From NCBI GenBank assembly GCA_037953625.1, contig CM075651.1, forward strand, positions 149,126,001 to 149,190,000: a DNA stretch of 64,000 bases. The letters are read 5' to 3'. Below, in pieces: positions 24,588 through 37,479 of the stretch; the stretch's first letter is position 1, and each line of letters starts with the position of its first letter. The DNA comes from Crotalaria pallida (taxonomy: Eukaryota > Streptophyta > Magnoliopsida > Fabales > Fabaceae). Made by a program: the position numbers and the translations under genes. The notes beneath the pieces are model-generated. The model did no database searches and had not been told where the DNA came from. It worked only from the letters and a program-made list of their open reading frames with translations.

Positions 24588-27013
24588 TGGATTGTTGTAG
24601 GCCTCTCATTCTGATTTCTCTCATTCTCTCGCCTAATTAGGAGAGAAATATTTTTTTATAGGTCTCACCAATTTTTTCCCCTCGCCTTATTTTCTCCGCT
24701 CAATCAAACTGGGAAAAATCCTTGTTTTTTTCCTATTCACTATCCTTAAAATTTCTTCCCCAAAATACTTCATACCAAATAAAGTGTTTAGGATGATGCA
24801 CAAATATTTAAAAAGTATTGATTGTTGTATGTTTTATATTATGTGTTTTGTTCATAGTGCTCATAAGTATCCATGTGTATGTTCTTATAAGTTTCAGGGC
24901 ACACGGATACTTATAGTTATAAGGTAACTTTCCGTGTGTATGTAATTATAAGTTTCATGGCTTATAGTTAGTTAATTAAGGTGTTGGAATAGTATTAACT
25001 TTGAAAAAATAGATGGTGTCTCGATAATTTAAAAATTTTTTACATCATCATTACATAATTTATCATTCAATTATTTATAGTCGTTGACTTTCAAATAAAA
25101 ATAATAAAAATAAATGATGGATGATGGACTGATAGTATAAGAAACGTTACACGATCAATGCACACACCATTAATCTCAACTTTATTGCACTCAATGTCAC
25201 ATAGTGCTATGTTAGATTAACTTCAATCACACGTTAGTTGTGGATTTTGCGAGGGAAATAAATTTATAGCTAGGGAGTATTTTGATAGTGAGGTATTCAT
25301 AGCCTATGAAGCCCATATGCCATATATGTCAAAAATGAAAAATTCTAATTGTCAGTATTCGTGTATGATATCAATACACATATGATAATTCTTGATACGT
25401 GTTTTAAAAGTAATCAGATATTTTTTATTTAATTTTAATTATTTATAAAAAATACTTTCCAATATTTCCTAATACATTTTCAATACTTCTTAAATATTTA
25501 TTTGACTTTATTTTGAATTTTTTTAAAAATTATTAATTTTTTTAAAGTAATTTTTTAATCAGATTAACTTCAATCACAAATTAGTTGTGGTTTTTGCGAG
25601 GGAAATAAATTTATAGATAGGAAGTATTTTGCTAGCGTGGTATTCCTAGCTAATTTTAATCACATATTTAAAATATAAAAATGAAAATAATATTAAATCT
25701 TACTATCTATTACATGGCACCTATTAGAAGAAGGCGTACTTGCTAATAATTACTTTAAGTCACTTTATGGTTTTTTATGCATCATTTTTTTTTCATCATT
25801 AAATAATTTGAGTATATATGAGTATATTTTTTGTTGTTCATTAATGTCCTTATTAAATACTTTGATTATCTATTTTTTTTTTCATTAAAAAGTATGGACT
25901 TTCCAAAAAAATTGAACAGATAAAGATAATCTCAATTATTGGTGGACGTAAATTTTTCAAAAGGGTTTTACAAATAGGATAGGGGGAGTATTCGAATTTT
26001 TAGATTATTGCACTTTCACGCACCTCTAAAGTTTGAAGAATTAAAAAAATGTTTGATTAACCTATGCACCCATGCATAGGATAAACAATTACTACCTTCA
26101 TTCCTTATTAATTGTCATATCTTGGAGAAATAATTTTTTGTTTTTTTTATCAGTCTTTTTGAGGATTTCAAGAGTGAAAAAATGTGTTTTTTTTTAAATA
26201 AGACCAAATAATATAAATTAAATAGAAACCGATATAGTGCCTATATAAAAAGTAAACTTGAAAATATAAATCAACATTTTTTTTAACATAAATCAACATT
26301 CTTTGATCCATTAAGTATATGATTTCCAAATAAAACATTATGTTTATAAGTTTAATTAACCTATACAAGTGATGTATAAGATAGAAATACCCTTAAAAAA
26401 ATACTCAAAACAATTAAGAGAATAATTCATATGAGGATGAATGAAATATGATTTATTTAAAATTAAAATTATTCAATATATTATTGCAAGCAAATTTTAT
26501 GGGAGTGCAGTGGACTGTGGAGAGTTAACTATGATAGAACTCCAAGCAACTTTTATGGGAGTATATATACAAAGATAATTTCGTTACGTGGCAGATGGGT
26601 ACGAGTAAGACTAATAAATTAGCAATGACACCAAGAATGAAGATTGAACTAGATAAGCAAGTGAGCAAGTGATGAATGAACATATGCAGAACACATATTT
26701 AGCAAGGTGACTTTTGGTCTCGGTACCGACCAACTTGATTTTTTTTATTATTATTTTTTTTTTACTTTTTTGGAAAAATTGCAACATTATTAGCGTTCGA
26801 ATATGGATGAATGTTGATGAGCAAGAACAACTTTACAATCTATAAAGGGTGAAATTTGGATTTATTTTCAGATAAATAATACTACTTATTTTCAAACTAG
26901 CAATTTATTTATTTATTTTTTTACATTTTTATTTATTTACAGACATGTACAACCCAAGACCCTACCCTTTCCTCTTTTGCATGTCTAATTGTTTACGATA
27001 ATATATATAATAT
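24588..27013. other. Intergenic DNA with a dispersed direct repeat
   Basis: A block of about 90 bases beginning AGATTAACTTCAATCAC occurs at 25214 and again at 25561 in the same orientation. At 26565-26690 the sequence resembles the 3' flank of CHX gene 1. Otherwise AT-rich and without genes. Confidence 0.55.
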
Positions 27014-27377
27014 AGGCTTATTTACTTCTTTGATTTTCTAAAATTTAGTGTATTTTAGTTTTATTTCCTAAAAATTATTTTGATGGGACTATTTTTAAAT
27101 TTTAAAATGTTCAAGTTTTGATTAACGAAACAGCGTCCACATCAACAATCACATGATGTGAGATTGAAGGTGACACCAAATAAATGATATGACGTGATGA
27201 TAAAGGCCCTTGCATCTGTGCGCGTAAATCATCTATGTCACACCATCTATTTAATGTCACCTCACGCCAAAATAACTATATTTAAAAAATTAAAGATTAG
27301 TCCGATTAAAATAAATTTTAGAAACTAAAACTAAAATACCCTTTTGAACTTTTAAAAAACAAAAAGATAAATAAGCC
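27014..27377. mobile_element. Long-TIR MITE (AGGCTTA family) next to the CHX gene 2 stop codon
   Basis: The left arm from AGGCTTATTTACTTCTTTG and the complement of the right arm (AGGCTTATTTATCTTTTTG) match imperfectly for about 100 bases around a GC-richer centre. The flanks are AT-only, so a target duplication cannot be judged. It ends about 25 bases past the CHX gene 2 stop codon. Confidence 0.65.
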
Positions 27378-27401
27378 TTTAATATATAATCCTTATTATT
27401 C

Positions 27402-29069
27402 TTATTCCGACTTCACAACAAGTGGATCCATATGGTTGAACTGTTGTTTATCAAAAACCATTCCTCCATACCCATATTGTTGCACAACTAGCAAAGATGC
27501 ATGCGTAGTAAAATTATCTGATGCCATAATATCCCCTATAACTCCTAGTTCTGAGCACTCACACCATTTTGATAATGTTGTAAACACTATCAAGTTCCTA
27601 CAATTCCCTTGCCCAACAATGTATAAATCACATCCACCTTTTTCTACCTCATTCAGCACTACAGGAATATCTTCAGCAGTGTGGACTTCAACCTCTGAGT
27701 AAGTTATAAGATCATTGTTGTTCACTTCAGTGAGCCTAAATGAACTTATATACTCTTCATCCAAGTCTCTTTGCATCTCATTATCCATCACCACATGTAG
27801 TATCATGTCGGCTTCGTTATGTTTTAAACTATCCACTTCTGCTGCTTCATCAAACAAAACCATCCTTACCACTGATAATCTTGTTCCTGCACGACATGCC
27901 ATTCTTCTTGCAACAGCTAAGGCTTCACGGTCATCAGGTCCACCAATAAAGACCATAACAATATGGAAGTAGTTTGGCTTTGAAGTATATGAATTTATAT
28001 CACGGTCAACAAAGATTCCCACAGAACAAGGTGCACCTTGCATTATGTTCTGGTTTATATCTCTGTACATAACACTTGTTGTTTCGAGATTACCTTCAGG
28101 AGTTAATTGTTTGTGGAATGGAAGTAGAATTAAGCTTGTGTGTTTCTCTTTAGCTGTGCTATATATGTCTTCATGAATTGTTGCATAGGATGACACAACA
28201 TTCAAGGTATCAACTCTAATAGCATCATATGCATCTCCTAATGCTTCAAAGGTATTGGTAATGCTTTCGAGCTCCGCTTGTGTTCTAGTGAGATTTTGTT
28301 CTCCTCTGCTTCCTTGGGCATTAGGCTTCTCTAAATGGGCAGCAACAACAGCAGCACCATCACGTCCTGTAAGTTCTACAAGGTACACACCAAAAACATG
28401 CATAGGGGTAAGTCTGGTGGGACTAAAAGTTTCAATGACGCTGATAAGGCTTGTGGCATTCCTAGTATTGTGGACACATGCTACAATTCTGAGCTCTGCA
28501 TCACTTCTTAACTTTTGTATACTCTTTAGCTTGTTCTGCTCAAATCTCTTTCTTGGCCTGTAGATTGCATTGATTGTTGGAGGCACTATTACCGTCATTA
28601 GAATAATACCAAACGTAAGAACCGCATAAGTTGCTCTAGATAAAATCTGCAACATCATGGTACAACATTAATTGATTTATCCACAAAACCGCTGAGGCTC
28701 CGGTGCATCTAAACATACCTTTATTTCTGGGTTATTTATTTATTTTTTTAAAATTTAATCAATTAAAAAATATTCTATGTGTTTTTTTTTTACGGATATG
28801 AAGTGATTTTTATAATTTGGATTTTTTTTTTTTTACTTTGTGTTCTTAAAAAACTGTATTGAGTAAAACTGTATTCAAAATTTACAGATTCTAATAAATC
28901 TATATACAAACTTGTATTAAAAAATATTCTGAATAAATCTGTATTAAAAAAATTTGAAAAACAAAAAAAAAAATTAAACCATGCATGGTTTAATTAACCA
29001 TGCACCAGAGCCTTCCCCCCACAAAACTTATTCCATCAGTGGTACCATAATATTTTACTCCAATAGATG

Positions 29070-29120
<51 letters not shown>

Positions 29121-32100
29121 CACTTTAACTAACCAAATGTAGAAGTGGTCGTCCAAGAAACATCAACAAGAACTTATACATTAAATTGTTATTCCATTTG
29201 ATACAAAAGTTTTGACCTAAGAAAATAATTAAATAATGTAAAAATTTGGGATAATTTAACTGAAATATGTTTTTATAATCAATAATTATTGAGATGAAAG
29301 AATAGAAGAGAGAGAGGAAAATATTGGAGGTGCAAAAGAGGTAGTTATGAATATAAGTATAATTGAAAAATAAAATATAATTATGTATTGAGTTTGTAAA
29401 TGGTCGAAACATATGAATTAAGAAGAAAAACTATAGTAAAAACTTTTAGATCAAAAGTAACATTGTTTAAGATCTTTGATGAAATCATTCTAAAATATCT
29501 CCTAGCATCATTATTTTGTTTCATTCCATTGTTCGTCTATCTATCATCGATATGAACATAACCTAAAGGTAAACTTTAACCACAATAAAAATAAAAATAA
29601 GAAATTGATAGCATACCTTTCTATCCCATCCATTGTTCACCAAGACGAATGCAACAACGCCTTTGGTATTGAGAAGCAATCCAAGAGCAAAACCATCACG
29701 ACCGCGCATACCAAAGAAGAAAGTGGCAAACAGAGTGCTCAAAATCTTTGGTACACATAACAACACTATAACGAGGACAGTTAATTTCCAATTTGGCTGC
29801 TGGTAAACTGCTAGCCACTTAACTCTCAATCCAGTCCCAATAAAGTATGCTGGTGCTAGAATGCTGGTACCAATATCATCTGTTATTGAAGTAACATAGT
29901 CAGCAAATTTTCCATGAGGTAAAATCATCCCAAACACAAAAGCCCCAACAACTCCGTGCGTGCCAAGAAAATCTGTAATCCATGAAAAAGCCACAACTCC
30001 CATCACAACAAGTACCATTTGCTGATCAGCCCATTCATCTTTGCTTTGATCAATATAATAGTTAATGATAGGATGTAGCACAAAGACACACAAAAAAATG
30101 AATGCTAATGTGCTTATAACCGATAACACAGCACTTTCACCTTCACTTATTGAGAATGGAGTCAGAATTATGAAGATTAACCAAGCATAGGTATCACTAA
30201 TCATTGCTGTTGTTAAAGCTGTTTTGCCCAAACCAGTATAAAGGAGCTTGAGCTCAGAAAGGGTGTGAGCTAAGATTGGAAAACCTGTGACAGCGAGAAC
30301 CGATGTCCAAAGTATACAAGCTTTGGTTTTATTTTTTTCAAGCATGAAAACGGGTGTTTCAATATAAGTTTGTATATGTAAACTATACAAGGCAGGACCA
30401 GTAACCAAGGGAATGATAATCCCTGCAACTGCAATGACTGAGGCCTTCTTTTGTGCATTTAGAATTGTGTTTAAGTTCATCTCCAACCCACCCAGGAATG
30501 AATAGAGGATGAGACCAAAGTTACTGAGGACTTCAATATTCATGATTCCTTGCGGAGGATATAAGAATTTCATAATCTTAGAAACCTTGAACATTGTAGC
30601 TACCATGAAACCGGCCTACATGTAAAAATAATACATATTGACGATGGATAATGAATTAATTTTACATTGTCGATGTATCATTTATCTTTTATATAAAATA
30701 TTGTTATTTTATTAAAAAAATTATAAAATATTACTAGCTAGAATTAACTTAAGCTAAGTTCACATGACAACATTATATTATTATGAAAAAATAGATGACG
30801 TATTAACAATGTAAAGTTTTTTTTATATCTTCAATATATGATCTATTATATTTATGTGTTTATGGTAGTTGACTTTACACGTTATCAATGCATATTTACA
30901 TATTCATTAAACTCTATTACTAGTAATTCCTCCGGTCCCTAATATAAGTATCATTTGACCAATTTCACTCCCTTTAAGAAAAATAGATAAATTAGTTATT
31001 TGTATTGGAATTGTAAATTTTAAGTGTATATTTATCAATCTATTCTTTTAATCATCTAGTCATTAATTGGTGTTTATTTTCCCCACAAACATAATAGAGT
31101 ATATTAAATAGGGTTAATTTTGTAAAATTTTAGAAGAGGTGCTTGATTTATGACCAAAATTTTTTGGTAAAATGATGCTTATATTAAAAATCAGAGGGAG
31201 TAATATTTTTTAGGTTATATGATATCGTAGGTTCAAATTACTTGCGAACTTTTAAGTTATAGTTTTTAGGTTATATAGCTAAAAATATTGTATAATTGGA
31301 AAATGAAGTTTTATTTAATAACTTAGGGTGTTTTAGTTATCATAAATGACGTGTTGCCTTCAGATTCACTGACTTCACCTTAGTGACTGCAGTGAATCTG
31401 AATCCGTTTGAGTCAAAGTACAGTAAAATTTTACCACGTGTATTAATTTTAGGCTTAATTATGTTTGTGGTTTTTGTAGTTTAACCATATTTTGTAAGAT
31501 ATTCTTGTTTTTTTTTTTTCAATAAATATAACCTTACACTTTGCTTTGGCGAGGTTTTTGTCCTTAATCAAATTTTCGACAGTTGGGTGCTGAGTTGGGC
31601 CGCCGGAGTTACTACATGCCAGCCATGTGGTACATGGTTGTTCACGTGGCACTGACTTATTTTTTTTTTTAGTTTAAAAAAAAAAAAAAAACGTTTTCTC
31701 TTTCTCTCCTCTCCAAACACTGCTCTTGAATTTTCCGGGGAAACTATGGAAGAAAACTCAGTGACCGCAGTAACTTCTGAATTCATCGACGTCAAGTTCT
31801 CACCACCTCCCAAACCCCGCCGGAAAATCCACAAGATCCGAAGAAGACCACCGCTGTCATCAAATCCGGAGCACCGCGCCGCCGCCGCCGCCGTGACACG
31901 TGGGTGGTGTCCGTGTTCGTCATAATCCAGATCGGTGTGCTGGTGAACGATTGCTTGAAAAAAATTTCGGGATTTTTTATTATTTTTTTAACTTAAAAAA
32001 ATTTAAGTCAGTACCACGTGGACAACCATGTATCACGTGGCTAACATGTAATAACTCCTGCGGTCTATCTCAGAATCCAACTAGCCAGAAATCTTATAAA

Positions 32101-32714
32101 GGACAAAAACCTCCTCAGAGCAAAGTGTAAGGTTATATTCATTGAAGAAAAGGATAAGGATATCTCACAAAATAGCATCAAACTACATGGACCCAAATAT
32201 AATTATGCCTTAAATTTAAACAACCAAAGATATGGAATAGACATGCAACCTTTCTCTAAAAAGGGTGGTGGCCAATGCCTGAAAAAGAGGGGCTAAGAAC
32301 TGGGTGAAGGTGGCAAACTTGTCATTTTACATTTTCTTATCTTTCAATCTTAATCACTTAGTTATTATATTATTATATAAATGGTATTGACAAGGGGTAA
32401 CATTGAATAAAAAAATTCCAAAGGGAGCATTGAAGAATCTCCCTAAAATCTAATGTAAAACTGAGTTACTTTTGAAAAATATTGTTATAAACAAAATAAT
32501 CTGTAAACTTATACACACTTACAGGGATGATTGTAATGATGTGAGGTTGACGGAGGGGTTTCAAGAGATAATAGAACATGAGACCTGTAATGACGTCACA
32601 GGTAAGTTGCACGCCGAAAAGTGAAAGCTCTGATTTTAAAACATCACCAACTTGCCAGAATGTATTAGGATCGCGCACAGGTAATTGGATACATGTCATT
32701 GGCAAATCCCCCAT
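27402..32714 (-). CDS. CHX: Cation/H+ exchanger (CHX family), gene 2
   Basis: Three exons joined in phase 0: 32714-32523, 30615-29617 and 28646-27402 (stop included), 811 aa. All three junctions fall at the same codons as in CHX gene 1, so the two are tandem duplicates. Donors read GTAAGT and GTATGC, acceptors GTAG and GCAG. Exon 2 carries the transporter core with TGFPILAHTLSELKLL, GTHGVVGAFVFGMILPHG and GLLLNTKGVVAFVLVNN; the acidic pair is again Ser-Asp (MISD). Exon 3 is the soluble C-terminal half. Intron 1 (about 1.9 kb) contains a MITE and a probable Pack-MULE; intron 2 (970 bp) contains an (AT)n tract. The frame is intact. Role as for gene 1: monovalent cation/proton exchange at a membrane, exact ion unknown. 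Confidence 0.95.
29073..29116. repeat. (AT)n microsatellite in CHX gene 2 intron 2
   Basis: About 22 AT units, a likely length-variable site. Confidence 0.9.
30926..31200. mobile_element. Stowaway-like MITE in CHX gene 2 intron 1
   Basis: Left end TCCTCCGGTCCCTAATATAAG, right end CTTATATTAAAAATCAGAGGGAG followed by TA; imperfect inverted ends. Confidence 0.6.
31451..32211 (+). mobile_element. Probable Pack-MULE in CHX gene 2 intron 1
   Basis: Two arms of about 220 bases are imperfect inverted repeats: the left begins AGGCTTAATTATGTTTG, and the complement of the right reads AAGGCATAATTATATTTG. They share inner blocks such as ATATAACCTTACACTTTGCT and CATGGTTGTxCACGTGG. Between them lies GC-rich, gene-like sequence with ATG and codon structure but no transposase. 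Long TIRs around a captured gene piece are the Pack-MULE pattern. A 9-bp target duplication was not found, perhaps lost or blurred by AT-rich flanks. Confidence 0.6.
31746..31983 (+). pseudogene. Captured gene fragment, rhomboid-protease-like N-terminus
   Basis: An ATG at 31746 opens a Pro/Arg-rich reading frame (MEENSVTAVTSEF...). After a GCC repeat near 31875 the better frame shifts by one and reads an Arg-rich run, DTWVVSVFVIIQIG and a VNDC. Plant rhomboid-like proteases have a similar Arg-rich N-terminus, then a first membrane segment beginning DTW-x-x-SVFV and an NDC motif shortly after. Here the segment is shorter than usual and the catalytic Ser/His region is absent. It is a 5' gene piece, not a working gene. 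The family name is from memory of its motifs and could be wrong. Confidence 0.45.
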
Positions 32715-33050
32715 TGTTTCCTCCCTATGATTAAAAAGAAAGAAGAAAGTGTTACTTTCGTTCCTTTAACTCCTAGTAATTAGCAAAGAAAAACCGGAGC
32801 TTAAATGGTGTATTATCTTGTTTCTATATATATGTGTGTGTATGGTGATGACAAAAACAAATTATAAAGACACAGCAAAAAAGAAAAACATGTTGTTTCA
32901 ACCACATAAATGGAATATAATATATTTGAGGTGGCATTTTTGTTATTATTAGTTGTAATTTCCTATATACGGTGTCTGTTGCTATAGATTGATTAGATTC
33001 TTCTCTTTGAGCAACAGTCAATGGCAGCTAGCGAGTTATGAATTAGTGTA
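32715..33050 (-). promoter_or_regulatory. 5' region of CHX gene 2
   Basis: Shares GGAGGAAACA before the ATG and the motifs GATGACAAAAACAAA, GAGGTGGC and GTTGCTATA with CHX gene 1. The TATATAG of gene 1 is CTATAG here, so the TATA box may have weakened. Confidence 0.4.
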
Positions 33051-33250
33051 CTGTTTTCTTTTTTCCTTTTTATTTCAGTGTTTTAGTTTTACCTTAACAC
33101 ATGCACACACATACGATACAATTGTACTGTCATTAACACATTATGAGTAGATTCTTATCAAAAGAAAAAACACACATTACGAGTAGGATGTATGTATATG
33201 GTTAAGGTTAACGACCTCTTTTTTTTAGCTAGATATTGCTTTTTGAAAAC

Positions 33251-33597
33251 CGCTTAATCGTATTCTTTTTTGTCTTTATCTTATTTTTAAAATTTACTTT
33301 GGCCCTTTCTTATTTTTTTGAGTAATTTTGGTCCTTTATTTTTATATTTTTTTAAAAAATTCACTTTGGCCTTTTCCTTGAAAAAATGTTAGATTTCACC
33401 ATAATATTCTAGAATATTTTAGGGATGAGATGGAATATTCCGAAATATTTCCAGTAAAATCTATCTTTTTTTGTGATGAAAGGATCAAACTGAACTTTTT
33501 TTTTAAAAAAAATGAAGGGCCAAAATTATTAAAAAAATTATAAATGACCAAAGTGAATCTTGAAAATAAGATAAATGACCAAAAATGCAGTTAAGCC
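33251..33597. mobile_element. Long-TIR MITE with 9-bp target duplication
   Basis: The arms CGCTTAATCGTATTCTTTTTTG and, complemented, GGCTTAACTGCATTTTTGG continue as inverted repeats for over 100 bases. Flanks TTTGAAAAC (33242-33250) and TTTCAAAAC (33598-33606) agree in 8 of 9 bases, as expected for Mutator-like insertion. Confidence 0.65.
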
Positions 33598-33606
33598 TTT
33601 CAAAAC

Positions 33607-34574
33607 ATATTACTAGTATTTATCCATTATTATCCAATTAATACATGTTAAAAAGAGTGCCTTCTTTTCTATGCTTTGTTTTAAATTAGTGAGTAAAATC
33701 CTTTTTTATATATATTACTCTGAATTATATTGAATTAATTATGTACTTTTGAGTGTTACTTACATCTTTAACTTTTGTTCTTTTCAGCGGATTTGACTCA
33801 TTCGGGGTCAAGATCAAATCAAAATTTGGTAAGTTGTTTTCAACTATTTTACAATTTTTTATGTCCTTTTGTGTGTGACATCTTTCATCTTTTGTTCTTT
33901 CCATGTTTGGAAGATCAAATATTAATTCAGTGAGTTGTTTTCGCATGTTTTACTCATATATTGTATTACATTACTCATATAATTGATAAGTATGCGTTAA
34001 CATCCTTTTATGTTTGTTCATGCAATTGCAATTGCTATTGTTCTTATTCTCATGCTTCTACATTTGTCCAAATTAAATTAGGACATCTCATAGTCAAGAA
34101 AGTTGAAGAATTGTTCCGCAATATTTTATTTAGATAGAAGAGTTGAGATAAAACTTATTAATGTTTTTATGATAAATTTTATTTATTTTATTTATTGTAA
34201 TAGATAGATAGTTGTTCTGCAATATTGCACAAATTCATGAATAATAATTTGAATTACTTATTTCATATTTTTATATATTTCATTCTAAATCCAAGTTTCC
34301 ACGTGCTTTGTTTAATTAAAAAGAAAAATCAATCTAATTAATTATTAATCATACTTTTTTATTCTTCCAACAAAAAACTAATGTCAAAACTCAACTCAAT
34401 ATTTCTGGGACAAAAATATTTAAACCCAAAAAATAAATATATTTTAATACCATTTAGAAAGTTCTATTTCAATTGTTGAAAAAATTCTTCCATTAGAATA
34501 ATTATAATCTAAAATATAAGAAAAAAAGCGAAGTATTGTTATATTGTTAAATATTATTGTTCATAAAACATAAT
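33607..34574. other. AT-rich intergenic DNA
   Basis: No gene or clear repeat. A near-duplicate motif (ACTTTTG-rich, with tttgttctttt-c near 33775 and 33892) is the only local pattern. Confidence 0.45.
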
Positions 34575-35083
34575 TGACTTATTTATGTCTTTAGTCCCTG
34601 AAAGTTGAGAATGTTTTGATTTTGGTCCCTGGAAGTTTTTTTGACCTTGACTTATCCTTAATTGTTTTGAAAATTTGGTTTTAGTTCTTGCCATTAGAAA
34701 AAATTTGTTAACTGCTGACGAGACTAATGAAACGCCACATTGACATACACGTGTGCAAGTATCGCATGCCACCAGTAGGATAACTTGGATGATCTGGGCC
34801 CGTAGGAGCAAAAGGGCCAAAGTCTAACCCAAATGTGTTTGTGAATTGGGCTTTGGCCCTTTTGCTCTTGCGGGTCCATAACATCCACATCATCATACCG
34901 ATAGTATGCAATATTTGCACACGTGTATGTTGATGTGACATTTTGTTAACCACGTCAGCAGTTAACGGATTTTTCCTAACAGCGTGAACTAAAACCAAAT
35001 TTTCAAAATAATTAAGGATTAGTCAAGGTCAAAAAAACTTATAGGGACTAAAATCAAAACACCTCCAACTTTCAGGGACTATT
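34575..35083. mobile_element. Fold-back element, intact copy
   Basis: Nearly the whole length is one imperfect palindrome centred near 34830. The arms contain TTTAGTCCCTGAAAGTTG, TTGACCTTGACTTATCC, TTAACGG and CACGTGTATG-type blocks in mirrored order, meeting at GGGCCAAAG/CTTTGGCCC. No coding capacity. It serves as the reference for the split copy at 36532-49655. Confidence 0.75.
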
Positions 35084-36531
35084 TGGTTGGGATATCCGGG
35101 AATAATTTTTTTTTTATTTTATCCACAAATTACAAATAGGAGATAGATTCAATACAGATAAAACATAATAAGAAAAAGAATTGGTGGAGAGATCATAAAT
35201 CTGCACAGTTTGATGGGCTTAGAGTATATAGCATAGCCCACAAGCTACCCTTAATATTTGGCACAACGCGTCAACCCAAACAAACAAAGTTACATACAAT
35301 TCAAAAATTAAAAAAAAAAAAAAGCAAGATGATTACAACAAGGGTCTTGCTAACAAGTGCCCTAAAGACAGTTGTTAAGGTTCCTATATTTAGAAAAACA
35401 ATCATCAATGCATATTACTTCGTGTCTCGAGAATCTAAAAAAATGCATTTTTCAATGGTTATTTACTGCATTTAGCTTCTTAACAAGTGCACCGAGGGCA
35501 CTTGTTAGTATTTGCCTTACAACAATTACGATAAATATTTTATAGGATCAAATCTTATAATTAACTTGAGATAAGATAAACGATGAAAAATATCAAAATA
35601 TTTAAATATGAATAATAATAATAATAATAATAAATATGATAATCATATTAAAAAAAGATAATTTTTTAAAAAATATTAATTTATCAGTCAAATAAATATA
35701 AGAAATACTTATATTATTTATTATTTTGAGCTTCTTTTATCACAGAGTCAAAGACAACTTTTATTATGATATCGTATATTTGTTTTTGTAGAGGCTTAAA
35801 TAAATAAATAAATAAAATGTATCAATGTATGTAGAAAACACTACAAGAATTTTTTTCTATTCTTTTCTATTTCTGACGGTCAAAATCTGACTGTAATTAT
35901 CAAAATCCATCGAAAATTCCATCCATCGGTAAAAGTGGCGTTGGAAAATATTTTTGAATATTACTCTTAGTGATATGTATAATCGGTGAGCTACAACACT
36001 GACAATAATAGTTATAAATTATTTTTATTATTATTATAAATTAATAAATAAATTATTGATTCTAAATTTTTATCTTTATTTAAAAAGATTAAAACAATTC
36101 TCATTCATTTGCTCATATATATCATCAAACTAAAAAACAATATTATGTGATAATCACAAAGAAACAAAAGAAGATAACTCAAGTAAACATAATCTTTGCA
36201 AAAAAAAAAAATTAAATCAAAATTATTAAAACAATTAGGATAAAGAATTTTTAGAATATAACCTTATGATCAACTTGGGATAATCATATAAAAAAATGCT
36301 AATTGTACAAAAAAAAATACTAATATATCCATCAAATAAAAAAGATAAGCATATATAATTTTGATTTAATTCTGATTTTCATATTAATGGTGATAATTAT
36401 ATTCAACAAATGCTAAATTATCACGTCCCTTGAAATATGAAATATTTTGATTTATACTTTTTTTAAGGGAAATGTGTATTTTAGTAATATATCATAAACA
36501 GTAAAAAAAAAATATCACACTAATAATAGTT
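35084..36531. other. Intergenic DNA with one small MITE
   Basis: TTGCTAACAAGTGCCCT near 35347 and its complement AGGGCACTTGTTAG near 35495 bound a small non-autonomous element of about 165 bp. The rest is AT-rich without genes; an (ATA)n run lies near 35610. Confidence 0.5.
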
Positions 36532-36707
36532 AGGCTTATTTATGGTTTTAGTCTCTGAAAGTTAAGAGTGTTTTGATTTTGGTCCCTGAAAGTTTTTTTT
36601 TTTACCTTGACTCATCCTTAATTGTTTTGAAAATTTGGTTTTAGTTTCTGCCGTTAGAAAAAATTCGTTAATTGTTGATGCGATTAACGGAACGCCACAT
36701 CAGCATT

Positions 36708-37479
36708 AGTGCTGTCAAAACGGGCTTGGGGGCCGGGTTCGGGCCGGCCCGTCTCGGGTTCGGGCCAAATCGGGCTCATACCAAAAAGCCCGGTTGTAAT
36801 TTGAGTACCCTATTATGAAACCCAAACCCGCCCTAAGCAGGCTTCGGGACGGGTGCGGGCCGGCCCGCATCATCAATTTTTTTTTTACTATTAAACCACT
36901 TTAAAAATTTTTATATATATATATATATATTTTTAAAAATTAATAAATAAACTTCCTTTATTTTTTTGCACATAATTTTTTAACAAATAAGAAGTGTTTT
37001 TTTCATCAGAGTATGGGACAAGTTCAGTAAATAAATAAAATCAAGTTTAAGTGGAAGTACCAGATCAAGTAATAAGGGTAAGTAGACAAATTGTGCAGAC
37101 TATGTATGTAGTCAACCCCAAATATCTGTCAAACGGTTTTGTAATACTACCTTTTACATAATGTAAACATACTTAATGAGATAGGAAACATCTACAAGGC
37201 CGTAACCTGTGAAGTTGATCGCAGAGCTAGGATGGTACATACAAGTTGTCTTGCATGTACCAATGTTGTATTTGGAAGCTCTTGTTAATGGGTATTTTCA
37301 TTTATTAGACAACATGTAAAGTTTTAAAAAAAATGTGAATTTTTTACTTTTTTTTTCGGGGACCCGAACCCGACCGGGTCGGGCTAAATAGCCCTGGTTG
37401 AATAAATAGCATATTTTAAGGAGCCCGAGCCCTATGATTTTTTGGGCTTTTTGGGGCCGGCCCATTTTTTACAGCTCTA
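36708..37479. mobile_element. hAT-type non-autonomous element (772 bp)
   Basis: Ends TAGTGCTGTCAAAACGGGC and (complement) TAGAGCTGTAAAAAATGGGC, flanked by perfect 8-bp duplications ATCAGCAT at 36700-36707 and 37480-37487. No transposase ORF. Confidence 0.9.
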
